A stretch of DNA of 64,000 nucleotides from a bacterium (GTDB taxonomy: Bacteria > Acidobacteriota > Thermoanaerobaculia > Thermoanaerobaculales > Sulfomarinibacteraceae), in the NCBI GenBank assembly GCA_024229275.1, contig JAAESQ010000672.1, forward strand, positions 1 through 64,000. Direction: 5' to 3'. Both the position numbers and the translations under genes were made by a program. The notes under the pieces were generated by a model. That model ran no database searches. It had not been told where the DNA came from and worked only from the letters and a program-made list of their open reading frames with translations. Positions within the stretch are counted from its first letter, which is position 1, and each line of letters opens with the position of its first letter. Below, piece after piece: positions 1 to 9,600 of the stretch.

Positions 1-324
1 CCTGTATGTGCCTTTGCAATCGAGGAGGCTGCATGCCATCGGGAGCGCGGCATCGATCTCAAGATGTTCCTCGGTCTCTTCAAGAACTATCGTCAGACCT
101 ACATCGATCGGTTGACTAGCGGTGACGAGATTGGGGATCGTTTAAACGAGCACCTAGAGAGTGCGCTTGGCAAGATCCAAGAAAGTCCGTCGATGTCTAT
201 CAGTACAGGTTGGGCCCATTTTGACCCTGAACACCACTCGTGCTTCGAAGAGTTACTTGCCGAAGCTGACGCTGATATGTACAGCAGTAAGCGGGAGACG
301 GGAAAAGCAAAAACAAGGAGTTAA
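1..324 (+). CDS. C-terminal end of a GGDEF-like signalling protein (5' partial, possibly decayed)
   Basis: The frame is open from base 1 and ends at TAA. The last ~45 residues (SISTGWAHF, then EELLAEADADMYSSKR) look like the C-terminal end of a diguanylate cyclase GGDEF domain. The segment before it (MFLGLFKNYRQTYIDRL) resembles the N-terminal part of sensory proteins. Between them I see only SGDEI, where a full GGDEF core of about 100 residues should lie, so the catalytic core appears deleted or shifted. The protein is therefore either a degenerate cyclase or a pseudogene. The 5' end lies outside the window. Confidence 0.4.
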   Translation, partial: PVCAFAIEEAACHRERGIDLKMFLGLFKNYRQTYIDRLTSGDEIGDRLNEHLESALGKIQESPSMSISTGWAHFDPEHHSCFEELLAEADADMYSSKRETGKAKTRS

Positions 325-343
325 CCTCCTCACCGGCCACACC

Positions 344-1363
344 CTACTCGAACTCGGCGCATACCTTGATCAGAGCAGCTGTGATTCCCTCCTCGGATTC
401 AGAATGCCCTGCCTCCTCGACGATGAGAAGCTGCGAACTCGGAAGTGCCTGGTGAACCCTGTAGGCGCTGAGAGGCGGCGCGGCCATGTCGTAGCGACCA
501 TTGATGATCGTAATCGGAATGCCGCTGAGCTTGCTGATGTCGTCGAGAATCTGATTTTCCTTGAGAAAGTACCGGTTTTTCACGTAGTGGAGGTCGATGG
601 ATTGCATCGAGTTGTCGTCTGAGGCAAGCATCTTCTCGACATATGACGCGACAACCTCATCTTTCATATGGAGCTTCATGAACTTGAGTTCATACGAAGC
701 AAGTGCTCGTTTGGCCTGGTTTGCGAGGTCCTTGTCCTCGCCAGTAATTATCTCGTGAAGGTAGTCAGGGTGGGCGCCTCTCTCCCTGTCGGGCAGCGTA
801 TGAAGGAGATCGTAGTATTCCTTGGGAAAGAAGAACCTGTTGCCAAGGTAGTGGTATTCGAGTTCCTCTGTAGTGCCGAGAAATACTCCCCGGAGAATCA
901 TCCCCGCAACATTCTCTGGATAGGCTTCGGCGTAGGTCAGCGCAAGAGTAGAGCCCCACGAACCGCCAAAGACGAGCATCTCATCGAGATTAAGGTACTG
1001 ACGAAGTTTTTCGATATCCTCAACCAGATTCTTTGTTGTGTTCTCTCGCAACTCACCCTTGGGAACGGATTGACCAGAGCCTCGCTGATCGTGCAGCACG
1101 ATGAAGTACTTCTCGGGATCAAAGTACTGCGCCAGTCGCGGGTAGCTTCCCGCACCCGGACCACCGTGAAGAGCCATGACTGGCTTTCCTTCGGGATTAC
1201 CGAGGCAGATGTAGAAAATCTTGTGCAACTCGCTGACCTCGAGATGGCCCTGTTCCACCAGGACTGGGACAGGAAATAGCTCAGCTTTGTCGCTTGCCTC
1301 GAGAGCAGGGCAATGTGCGCAAAGGGGAAGAAAAGCGAGAAAGGTCAGGAGTCGGTGTCTCAT
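344..1363 (-). CDS. Secreted proline iminopeptidase-like alpha/beta hydrolase (S33)
   Basis: About 339 residues. The start chosen is the ATG at 1363 (MRHRLLTFLAFLPLC), preceded by AAGGAG 8 bases upstream; it gives a hydrophobic signal peptide, so the enzyme probably acts outside the cytoplasm. The alpha/beta-hydrolase features are the oxyanion motif HGGPGAG, the DQRGSGQS strand, the nucleophile elbow GGSWGS, a late Asp in NGRYD and a His in EEAGHSE. These match the S33 prolyl aminopeptidase family, which releases N-terminal proline from peptides. It stands alone, convergent with the partial gene to its left. Substrate preference is inferred from the family only. Confidence 0.85.
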   Translation of the reverse strand: MRHRLLTFLAFLPLCAHCPALEASDKAELFPVPVLVEQGHLEVSELHKIFYICLGNPEGKPVMALHGGPGAGSYPRLAQYFDPEKYFIVLHDQRGSGQSVPKGELRENTTKNLVEDIEKLRQYLNLDEMLVFGGSWGSTLALTYAEAYPENVAGMILRGVFLGTTEELEYHYLGNRFFFPKEYYDLLHTLPDRERGAHPDYLHEIITGEDKDLANQAKRALASYELKFMKLHMKDEVVASYVEKMLASDDNSMQSIDLHYVKNRYFLKENQILDDISKLSGIPITIINGRYDMAAPPLSAYRVHQALPSSQLLIVEEAGHSESEEGITAALIKVCAEFE

Positions 1364-1569
1364 TTGTCTGCTCCTTGCGCTCATCCCTCATCGAATAACG
1401 AATGTGCGTCTCCTCGACGCTCTGATGCTTTCGACCGATGATCTACCACGCCATTCTACAGAGGGTTTGCATCGGTGCTGAAGCCGTCTTCTGTGTGGCA
1501 CCGGGCCTTCTCACAGGGGAAGAAACAAGCAACGTTGACAGTCGCTGGGTTGCCTGCGAGCATGGAAGT

Positions 1570-1899
1570 ATGAAATGCTCTCATCACCTTTCGACACAGC
1601 CCTTTGCGACTATACTGACGGTGCTATTGACTGCTAGTGCGTTGACCTCGTGTGCGCCCGTCGACAAGCTTCGTTTTCCAGCATTTGCTGGTAATGATGA
1701 GGTGATTGCAGCAACCCTTGTGGGCGACTTCGACTAGGTCGGCAGTTTCCTGCCGGATGCCAAAAACAGCTACGTCGCTGTAGATCCCGATCATCATCGC
1801 TATTGGCTTCCATTGATCGAAGGATCGACGATGCTCTATGCCCATACGACACGACCACCGTTCGCAAATGCCCGGCACGCAAGCTTCCAGATCCCTTAA
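1570..1899 (+). pseudogene. Lipoprotein gene interrupted by an in-frame TAG
   Basis: An ATG at 1570 opens a reading frame with a lipoprotein-like signal (ILTVLLTASALTSC). It runs 55 codons to a TAG at 1735-1737, then stays open for 53 more codons (from VGSFLPDAKNSYVAVDPDHH) to TAA at 1897. Composition before and after the amber codon is protein-like and contains no other stop. No relative is recognised. The simplest reading is a nonsense-disrupted lipoprotein gene; a short 55-residue product is also possible. The rest of the 595-base gap between flanking genes shows nothing recognisable. Confidence 0.4.
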
Positions 1900-1958
1900 C
1901 CCCGAATCAACAATATACCGCATTCAATCTAGAGGCTCGACGTGCTAGGCTCGACTCC

Positions 1959-2876
1959 GTGAAGAGGGGCGCTAAAGTTCTGTACTCATGGATCTTGTCA
2001 GTGAAAGGGCTGCGCGCCACGAGCGAGCAGATCGCTGTGAGGATTGCTCGGAGAACGACGCCGCGGGGGCGTGTGTCGTTATTCCGCCGGATGACCGCCA
2101 GTCTTCGGGCACTGCCTGACTTTGTCGTTGTCGGGGCTCAGCGTAGCGGCACTACCTCCCTCTACCTCTACCTCAAGCAACACCCACGAATCATCGCTGC
2201 CGTTCGCAAGGAGATTCACTTCTTCGAGCAGGACACCATCTACCGGCGTGGCCTGCGGTGGTACCGTGCTAATTTCCCAATCAGATTGACTCTGCAGTTC
2301 GTGGGTAGCGGTGGCGGACGAGGTCTCTGTTTTGAGGCGACGCCTGGGTATCTGTTTCATCCTCACGCGATGCCGCGCCTTGCCGAGGTGTTGCCTGAAG
2401 CTCGCTTCATAGTCATCCTTCGCAATCCGGTAGACCGCGCCTATTCGAACTATCAGAAAGCCTTTCGCGATGGCAGGACAGACCTTAGCTTCGAGACAGA
2501 AGTAGACAGGGAGCTCACGGTGGGGACACGCGCTACCGAAGCGCCGCCGGAGGAACCTCCTGTGCGCCCGTTTCTGGGTCGAAGCCTCTATGCCGACCAG
2601 TTGCAGCGCATGTTCGAACATGTTTCGCGGGAGCGGGTACTGGTGCTCCAAAGCGAGCGACTCTTCTCGCACACTCAGGACGCGTTCGACGAACTTTGTG
2701 CGTTCCTCGGACTGCCGAGCTGCACCCTTTGCCACACCGACAACCGAACCTCCGGCGGCTATTCATCGACCATGCCGCCGGAACTCCGCGAACGATTGGT
2801 TGACTACTTCGCACCCCAGGTGCAACGTTTGCAGAGTCTCCTTGAGGAGCCTTTCTCCTGGCCCGAGTGGCAGTAG
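1959..2876 (+). CDS. PAPS-dependent sulfotransferase
   Basis: Transfers sulfate from PAPS to an unknown acceptor. The 5'-phosphosulfate loop GAQRSGTTSLY and the 3'-phosphate-binding segment RNPVDRAYSNY are both present with normal spacing, followed by the family's GRSLYADQL region and a C-terminal half rich in Leu/Arg helices. About 305 residues from the GTG at 1959. This start is uncertain: the frame is open further upstream across the broken lipoprotein gene, and the ribosome site is weak. Sulfotransferases of this type often modify surface carbohydrate or lipid, but no glycan locus is adjacent. Confidence 0.8.
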   Translation: MKRGAKVLYSWILSVKGLRATSEQIAVRIARRTTPRGRVSLFRRMTASLRALPDFVVVGAQRSGTTSLYLYLKQHPRIIAAVRKEIHFFEQDTIYRRGLRWYRANFPIRLTLQFVGSGGGRGLCFEATPGYLFHPHAMPRLAEVLPEARFIVILRNPVDRAYSNYQKAFRDGRTDLSFETEVDRELTVGTRATEAPPEEPPVRPFLGRSLYADQLQRMFEHVSRERVLVLQSERLFSHTQDAFDELCAFLGLPSCTLCHTDNRTSGGYSSTMPPELRERLVDYFAPQVQRLQSLLEEPFSWPEWQ

Positions 2877-2919
2877 GAGGCTTGCACACCCTGGAGAATC
2901 CGGTTCGTGACCTGGAATC

Positions 2920-4449
2920 CTACGACATAAAGAGCTTGTTGCTGGCGAAGCTCGGATCGCAGGTCAAACTGACTCCCAAACGGCGTAGCCCGCGTTCATC
3001 CCCAGGTGTGGGGAGGTGAGTCATGTGCAATTCGCAACCCCGCAACCTAGGTAGCTGCAACATCGCTTGTTGGGCCGTAGGATTGGTGGTTGAGCTGATG
3101 CTCAAGGCGATCAACGACTCCTCCACGTTGAGGCTGATTGAATCCCGTCCAAGGAGATCTCTGCGCAGCGTCCTGATGGACTCGACCACCATAGGGCTGA
3201 TGAGGTCAAGGTGCTCCGGGATGTTTGCCATCAGCTTGATGGCGTTGAGCACAAGCGCCGAAGCCGCATGCATCAGTGGGCTGTTATGGCCTGTAACGAT
3301 TTCTCCCTGCGGCAGCGCCACTGCTGCACCGGTGAAAATCCCGCGGTGGCCCTTGTCGGCTTTCTGCTCAGCGACTGTTGCGGCATCGCGAGCGGGAACC
3401 ACTACCATTCGATCCTCTGGTTTGAGGTCGAACTCTTCCATCAAAGTTTCAATCCGACGCACCGCATCGCCGTCCTCGTTTCCCAGTGCCGCATCGCAGG
3501 CGTAACGGAAATAGCGACGCACGATCTCGCGCCGGCCAGCCTGTTGAGCCGCATCGTCGTCGCAGATGGCGAATCCTGCACGATTCACACCCATGTCAGT
3601 CGGAGACTGATACATCGATTGGCCCGTGATTCTTTCGAGTATGCGTTTCAGCAGGGGGAAGGCTTCGATGTCTCGATTGTAGTTGACGGCGCGTTCATCG
3701 TGGGCCTCGAGATGAAATGGATCGAACATGTTGACGTCGCGAAGTTCAGCAGTGGCGGCCTCGTATGCCGCGTTTACAGGATGGCGGAGGGGAAGGTTCC
3801 AGATTGGAAAAGTCTCGAACTTTGCATATCCGGCCTGTGCGCCGCGGCGGTGTTCGTGGTAGACCTGTGAAAGGCATGTTCCCATCTTGCCGCTGTTCGG
3901 TCCCGGAGCGTTGACAACAACCAATGGTGCGTCTGTGTCTATGAACGAGTTGGCGCCGTAGCCCTCGTCGCTGACGACCCGCGCTACGTCGGCTGGATAG
4001 CCGGGGATCGGTCGGTGAGCATGTACTTGAACACCGCGTAGTTGGAGCTTGTTGCGAAACGCTTCCGCGGCTGGTTGGTCCTCGTATCGGGTGATCACCA
4101 CGGCCCTGACTTCGAGCCCGCGCCCCCTCAAGTCATCGATGAGCTTGAACGTGTCGGCATCATAGGTGATGCCGAAGTCGGCTCGCACCTTGCGTCGCTC
4201 GATGTCGCCGGCGTAGATGCACAGGATGATCTCCGTCTGACTGGCGAGTTGCTCCAGGAGGCGCATCTTGACGTTGGGATCGAAGCCCGGCAGAACTCGA
4301 GCCGCGTGGTAGTCGAACATCAACTTGCCACCAAACTCAAGGTAGAGCTTGCCACCCACTTGACTCATCCGCTCCAGGATGGCTTCGCTCTGTTCGGCCA
4401 GATATCGCTCGTTGTCAAACGCCACCCCGTCCGCCTGCCCAACACCCAT
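2920..4449 (-). CDS. DUF1846 (UPF0371) family protein
   Basis: A 509-residue protein of the length typical for DUF1846, a family known mainly from Firmicutes and of unknown biochemical role. Recognisable family stretches include EFGGKLMFDYHAARVLPGF near the N-terminus, VVNAPGPNSGKMGTCLSQ around residue 180 (a P-loop-like glycine-rich element) and TDMGVNRAGF near residue 300. No signal peptide or membrane segment is seen. The ATG at 4449 follows a very strong AGGAGGAGG ribosome site. It is divergent from the PUFA-synthase operon, so shared promoter space is possible but no functional link can be shown. Confidence 0.8.
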   Translation of the reverse strand: MGVGQADGVAFDNERYLAEQSEAILERMSQVGGKLYLEFGGKLMFDYHAARVLPGFDPNVKMRLLEQLASQTEIILCIYAGDIERRKVRADFGITYDADTFKLIDDLRGRGLEVRAVVITRYEDQPAAEAFRNKLQLRGVQVHAHRPIPGYPADVARVVSDEGYGANSFIDTDAPLVVVNAPGPNSGKMGTCLSQVYHEHRRGAQAGYAKFETFPIWNLPLRHPVNAAYEAATAELRDVNMFDPFHLEAHDERAVNYNRDIEAFPLLKRILERITGQSMYQSPTDMGVNRAGFAICDDDAAQQAGRREIVRRYFRYACDAALGNEDGDAVRRIETLMEEFDLKPEDRMVVVPARDAATVAEQKADKGHRGIFTGAAVALPQGEIVTGHNSPLMHAASALVLNAIKLMANIPEHLDLISPMVVESIRTLRRDLLGRDSISLNVEESLIALSISSTTNPTAQQAMLQLPRLRGCELHMTHLPTPGDERGLRRLGVSLTCDPSFASNKLFMS

Positions 4450-4997
4450 CGATGCCTCCTCCTGAATGCAGCCAAGTCTTGACCGCAGGATAACAGGGCA
4501 AGCTGGGATTTTTCGGGTGCCGCGTGCATCTTCAGGGGAGAGGTTTATGGTCTCGGTGTTCTGGTTGCCTCCGAGGTCTTTCTACGCTTCGTATTCCGCG
4601 AGGCCGAGTCAGCGAATCCGGCTCCTGAGGGTTGGTTGGTGGTTTCTGTGTCAGCTTGCTGAGATCCAAAGGGACCGGGCGCGCGTTACTCAGTTCGGAG
4701 GCAGAATCTGAGGTGTACTGGGCGACAAATTGATGCCGGCAGCAGGTGATTGATATTGCTGCCATGTTGGAGGAGTTCATCGGGACAGCCATCCTTCGAC
4801 CGAGGGCGGCATTTTTGTCCGTTTGTTATGCCGCACCCGTGCTTGAATTCCGCCTGCATGTCGTTACAATTATTCGGCTTCGGGAGAGTGTCTTGCGGCA
4901 TGCATGGCTGCGTGTTGCGTCGACGAACATCTTGAGGAAGAGCCCGCGAGCGGAGCGGGCATTGGTTCAGAGCGTGCAGGCAATCGCCAAAAGGCGA
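4450..4997. other. Intergenic region between DUF1846 gene and pfaD
   Basis: About 550 bases between divergent genes. The pfaD frame is open back to 4746, but a good sigma70-type promoter at 4843-4870 would start RNA near 4877, so most of this frame is untranslated. Other ORFs here lack ribosome sites and family resemblance; I see no further gene. Confidence 0.5.
4843..4870 (+). promoter_or_regulatory. Sigma70-like promoter for the PUFA-synthase operon
   Basis: TTGAAT (4843-4848), a 16-base spacer and TACAAT (4865-4870), each 4-5 of 6 matches to consensus. The predicted transcript start near 4877 leaves ~120 bases of leader before the pfaD ATG at 4998. Confidence 0.5.
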
Positions 4998-6683
4998 ATG
5001 AGAGGCGGAAGTCTGGTTCATCCGAGCAAAGCCCATGCGCCCACCGATGCTGGGGCGACGCGATCAGTTGTCGGTCGACTGCGGTCGGATTGCTGCAGTG
5101 TGCCTACGACTGGTCCTGAAGGCCTGAAGACAATCCAGCGGACGGATGCCCCTGCGTGGGTTGTGGCGACCGCCGATGGACACCGGTTGGTGGAGTGCGA
5201 TGACGCCGAGCTGTTGGGCTCAACCGACGGTGGTGGCGTCCCAATTGTGGGATTGCTCCCGGCCTGCCCTCCTGAAAAAATGGGCGGCCCGGCCTTCCGC
5301 GAAGAGCACGGTCTTCGTTACGCCTATTACGCCGGCGCTATGGCAAACGGCATTGCTTCGCCTGAGGTTGTCGAAGCAGCAGGTAACAACGGTTTCCTGG
5401 GTTTCTTCGGCTCGGCTGGTTTGCCGCTGAAGGACATCGAGGCTGCTATCGACACCATAACGTCGCGCCTCGGATCTCAGCCGTTTGGCTTCAACCTCAT
5501 CAACAACCTCAGTGAGCCGCAACTGGAAGAGGCGACGGTTGACCTCTACATTCGTCGCGGCATTCATCTCATCGAGGCCGCGGCCTACCTTGACCTGACT
5601 CTCCCTCTGGTTCGCTACAGAATTCACGGCATCCACACCGACGCCTCAGGTCGAATAATCACGCCCAACAAGATCATCGCCAAAGTTTCGCGCGAGGAAG
5701 TAGCTGCGAAGTTCTTCTCGCCCCCCCCAGAAGCACTCGTCAAGAAGCTTGTCGCTTCGGGCGACATCACGGCCCAACAGGCGGTCTTGGCGGCAGACAT
5801 CCCAATGGCTCAGGATGTGACAGCTGAGGCCGATTCCGGTGGACACACTGATAATCGCCCGGCGATTACCCTGTTGCCCACACTTATGGCTCTCAGAGAC
5901 CGTATCCACGCTGAGCACCGCTGTGAGCAGCGACCACGAGTTGGATTGGCGGGTGGGATATCTACACCAGCATCGGCGGCGGCCGCTTTCGCTATGGGAG
6001 CTGCCTACGTCGTCACAGGATCGGTCAATCAGGCTTGCATAGAGTCAGGTTCTTCCGACATCGTCCGCAAGATGCTCGCCGAGACACGCCAGGCTGATTT
6101 GGCGATGGCGCCCTCGGCCGACATGTTCGAGATGGGTGTCACTGTGCAGGTATTGAAGCGCGGCACGATGTTCTCTATGCGAGCTGCGAAACTCTACGAG
6201 CTCTACCAGACATATGGGGGGATCGACGAGATTCCGAACGACGTGAGAACGAAGATAGAGAAGACGATCTTCCGTGCATCACTTGAGGAAACCTGGCAAA
6301 ACACGCGTAAGTTTTTCATGGAACGCGACGCGAGTCAGATCAACCGGGCTGAGAAAGAACCCAGGCATAGAATGGCGCTTGTTTTCAGATCGTATCTCGG
6401 TCTCGCATCGCAATGGGCAAACAACGGAGACCCCACACGCCAGATCGACTACCAAATATGGTGCGGCCCCGCGATGGGTGCCTTCAACGAATGGGTGCGC
6501 GGTTCCTTCCTCGAGGACACCTCAAATCGGAAGGTTGCCACAGTGGCTTTGAACATACTCCACGGCGCGGCCGTCTCGGCACGGTGCAACATTCTCCGAT
6601 GTATGGGCGTTTCCCTACCGTCCGGGATCGAGCACTTCGCGCCCGTAGAACCTAACCGTCTCAGGAGAAATGAAGTTGATTGA
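4998..6683 (+). CDS. pfaD: PfaD-like trans-acting enoyl reductase of PUFA-type synthase
   Basis: FMN-dependent TIM-barrel enoyl reductase (2-nitropropane dioxygenase fold) that acts in trans on acyl chains carried by the PfaA-like ACPs. About 561 residues from the ATG at 4998 (AAGG just upstream), the usual PfaD length. Family hallmarks are HGLRYAYYAGAMANGIAS in the N-terminal barrel, FGFNLINN, and the FMN-phosphate region VGLAGGISTPASAAAAFAMG, followed by the C-terminal helical part seen in PfaD. First gene of the operon: it overlaps pfaA by 14 bases. This gene order (ER, then KS-AT-ACP-KR-DH, then KS-CLF-AT-DH) matches the myxobacterial pfa1-pfa2-pfa3 arrangement rather than the marine gammaproteobacterial pfaABCD order. 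Confidence 0.9.
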   Translation: MRGGSLVHPSKAHAPTDAGATRSVVGRLRSDCCSVPTTGPEGLKTIQRTDAPAWVVATADGHRLVECDDAELLGSTDGGGVPIVGLLPACPPEKMGGPAFREEHGLRYAYYAGAMANGIASPEVVEAAGNNGFLGFFGSAGLPLKDIEAAIDTITSRLGSQPFGFNLINNLSEPQLEEATVDLYIRRGIHLIEAAAYLDLTLPLVRYRIHGIHTDASGRIITPNKIIAKVSREEVAAKFFSPPPEALVKKLVASGDITAQQAVLAADIPMAQDVTAEADSGGHTDNRPAITLLPTLMALRDRIHAEHRCEQRPRVGLAGGISTPASAAAAFAMGAAYVVTGSVNQACIESGSSDIVRKMLAETRQADLAMAPSADMFEMGVTVQVLKRGTMFSMRAAKLYELYQTYGGIDEIPNDVRTKIEKTIFRASLEETWQNTRKFFMERDASQINRAEKEPRHRMALVFRSYLGLASQWANNGDPTRQIDYQIWCGPAMGAFNEWVRGSFLEDTSNRKVATVALNILHGAAVSARCNILRCMGVSLPSGIEHFAPVEPNRLRRNEVD

Positions 6684-9600
6684 GTCTGACCACACCAAAG
6701 GGCCTGATCAGAGGCTTGTGTCGGAGCCGATTGCCATAATCGGAATCGGATGCCTGTTTCCGAAAGCTGCCGATCTGCGGGCCTATTGGGCCAATATCGT
6801 CAGTGGCGTCGATGCCATCACAGATGTGCCGGAGACACACTGGCGCCGTTCGGACTACTACGCCGCCGATCCGAAGGCGCAAGATCGCACAACTGCAACT
6901 CGCGGTGGTTTCCTCCCGCCTATAGACTTCGATCCACTTGAGTTCGGAGTTCAGCCAAAGGTCATCGAAGCAACCGATTCGTCGCAGCTCCTTGGGATGT
7001 ACGCTGCTGGTCGCGCCTTGAAGAACGCCGGCTATGGCCCGGACACGCAGTTCAATCGCGATCGCGTAAGCGTGCTGCTTGGTGTGACGGGAGCCCTCGA
7101 ATTGACGACCACCCTGGGTGCGCGGCTCGGGCATCCTCGATGGCGCGATGCACTGATGGATGCTGGTGTCGACGACGGAACAGCCGAAGACGTCATCAGC
7201 CGCATTTCCGAGTCCTACGTACCGTGGCAGGAGAACTCTTTCCCAGGTTTGTTGGGCAATGTCGTGGCCGGAAGGATCAGTAATTACCTTGACCTGGGTG
7301 GTACGAACTGTGTAGTTGACGCGGCATGCGCAAGTTCGCTCAGTGCGTTGCACCTCGCTGTGATGGAACTCCAGACCGGTCGCTCAGACATGGTCGTCAG
7401 TGGCGGCGTCGACTCTTTCAATGACATTTTCATGTACACGTGTTTCAGCAAGACGCACGCGCTGTCGCCCTCAGGTGATGCCAGGCCGTTCGACGCCGAT
7501 GGCGACGGCAGAATCGTGGGCGAAGGAATCGGCTTGATAGTGCTAAAACGGCTCCAGGATGCTGAGCGGGACAACGATCGCATCTATGCGGTCATCCGCT
7601 CGATCGGTACCTCGAGCGATGGCAAAGGCAACGCGATCTACGCGCCGAGCGCTGAAGGTCAGAAAAAGGCATTGCGCGATGCGTACGAACGGGCGGGAGT
7701 CACGCCCGACACGGTCGAACTTGTTGAGGCGCACGGCACCGGCACAAAGGTCGGCGACGCCGTTGAATTGAGTGCGTTGAAAGACGTCTATGGTGACGCT
7801 CCGAGTGGACCGTGGTGTGCCGTGGGTTCTGTGAAGTCGCAGATTGGCCACGCAAAAGCCGCAGCGGGAGCCGCTGGAATCATCAAAGTCGCGATGGCAC
7901 TCCATCACAAGGTGCTGCCGCCCACGATCAAGGTGGAAGTGCCCATTGATGAACTCACACAGAAAGGCGCACCGTTCTACGTCAACAGCGCGGCGAGACC
8001 GTGGCTGCCGAATGCCGATCATCCACGTCGAGCCGCCGTCAGTGCCTTTGGATTTGGCGGTAGTAACTTCCACTGCGTTCTCGAAGAGCATTGTGATGAA
8101 AAGAAAGCCGCAGCATGGGACGGCAATGTAGAACTGGTGGCGTTCTCGGCCGATGGAATCGAAGGTCTCAAGGATGCTCTCCGCGAGATCGCCAAGGAAG
8201 CCTCGTGGGAGGATTTCGCCAGATGTGCCGCAGGCACGCGACTCCGGTTTGATAGTGGTCGAAGCCACCGTTTGTTGCTGGTCGCCACGCCAGACTGCGA
8301 CCGCCCGGCACGTTTCTTGAAAGCAGCGACGATGCTCGACGAACAGGCCGACAAGATGGCCTGGAGTACTCCCGACGGCACCTGGTACGGCCGCGGCGAC
8401 AGGCCCGGTAAGTTGGCCTTCGTTTTCCCTGGACAAGGCGCGCAATACGTGGGGATGTGCCGTGATTTGGCGTGCCGTTTCCCCGAGTTCCTTCAAGCAC
8501 TCACTTTCGCGGATGCCGCCTCCGACGGGTTGACAGACGCCATGTATCCACCCGCTGCCTGGGATGCAGAAACTAAGGCTGCCCAGGACGCAACGCTTCG
8601 TGACACCAGAACTGCCCAGCCTGCCATCGGCGCTATCTCCTCGGGAGCACTCAGATTGCTTGCACGTTTTGGTGTAGCGCCCGATGCTGTCGCAGGTCAC
8701 AGCTACGGTGAACTCGTCGCACTCAATGCCGCTGGCAGACTGGACGCCGATGCGCTCCGCCGCCTTTCAAAACTGCGTGGTGCCCTCATGCACGTTGATG
8801 AGGGAGACAAGGGTGGCATGATCGCAGTCACGAGTTCACCGGCGATGGCTGAAACCGTCATCCAAGAGGCGGGACTCAACCTTGTCATTGCCAACAAGAA
8901 CGCCCCCGAACAGGTAGTTCTGTCAGGGGGGTCGGAAGAGATTCAGAAGGCCAAAGAGGCCTTTGTCGAACGCGATATTCGATGCACGGTCCTGGATGTC
9001 TCAGCTGCCTTCCACAGTGAATACGTCGCGGACGCCGCAGAGCCCCTCCTTGAGGCATTGATCAACACCAAGATTTCTCCAGCAACGATTCCGGTCTTCG
9101 CGAACACGACTGCCGAGGAGTATCCGCTTCAGCCTGGGGACGCACGAGAGATACTTGCATTCCAACTGGCGAGACCAGTTGAATACGTCGAACTCATCGA
9201 AAACGTGTACGCCGCAGGTGTTCGTACGTTTCTCGAAGTAGGCCCCGGCGCTCGGCAGACAGGGCTGATCGCAAACATCCTCGCTGGTCGGAACCACTCA
9301 GCTCTTGCACTTGATTCCTCGTCGGGTAAGCGATCAGGTGTGGTCGATTTCGCGCGCTCTCTTGCCCAACTTGCAGCGCTTGGACATACCGTTGACCTCT
9401 CCTGTTGGAATGAAGGGTGTGCAGATGCCGAGGTACGCAAGCCAAAGTTGGTCGTCCCGATCAGCGGCGCTAACTATGCTGCACCCCGTGAGAAACGACC
9501 CCCCGCACCAAAACCTACTCCAGGAGCGACACGTTCCACCGAGTGCGTTTCCGAAGTAGCGCCGGCCGCCGCTCAGGCCATCCAAACTGTGCAAGCGAAT

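Noticed and set aside
1735-1737. Pyrrolysine at the TAG of the lipoprotein ORF
   Set aside because: There is no supporting context: no methylamine methyltransferase or pyl gene is in the window, and pseudogenisation is simpler.
7543-8700. 385-aa ORF on the minus strand
   Set aside because: It lies inside the KS/AT region of pfaA; the translation has no family resemblance and no ribosome site.
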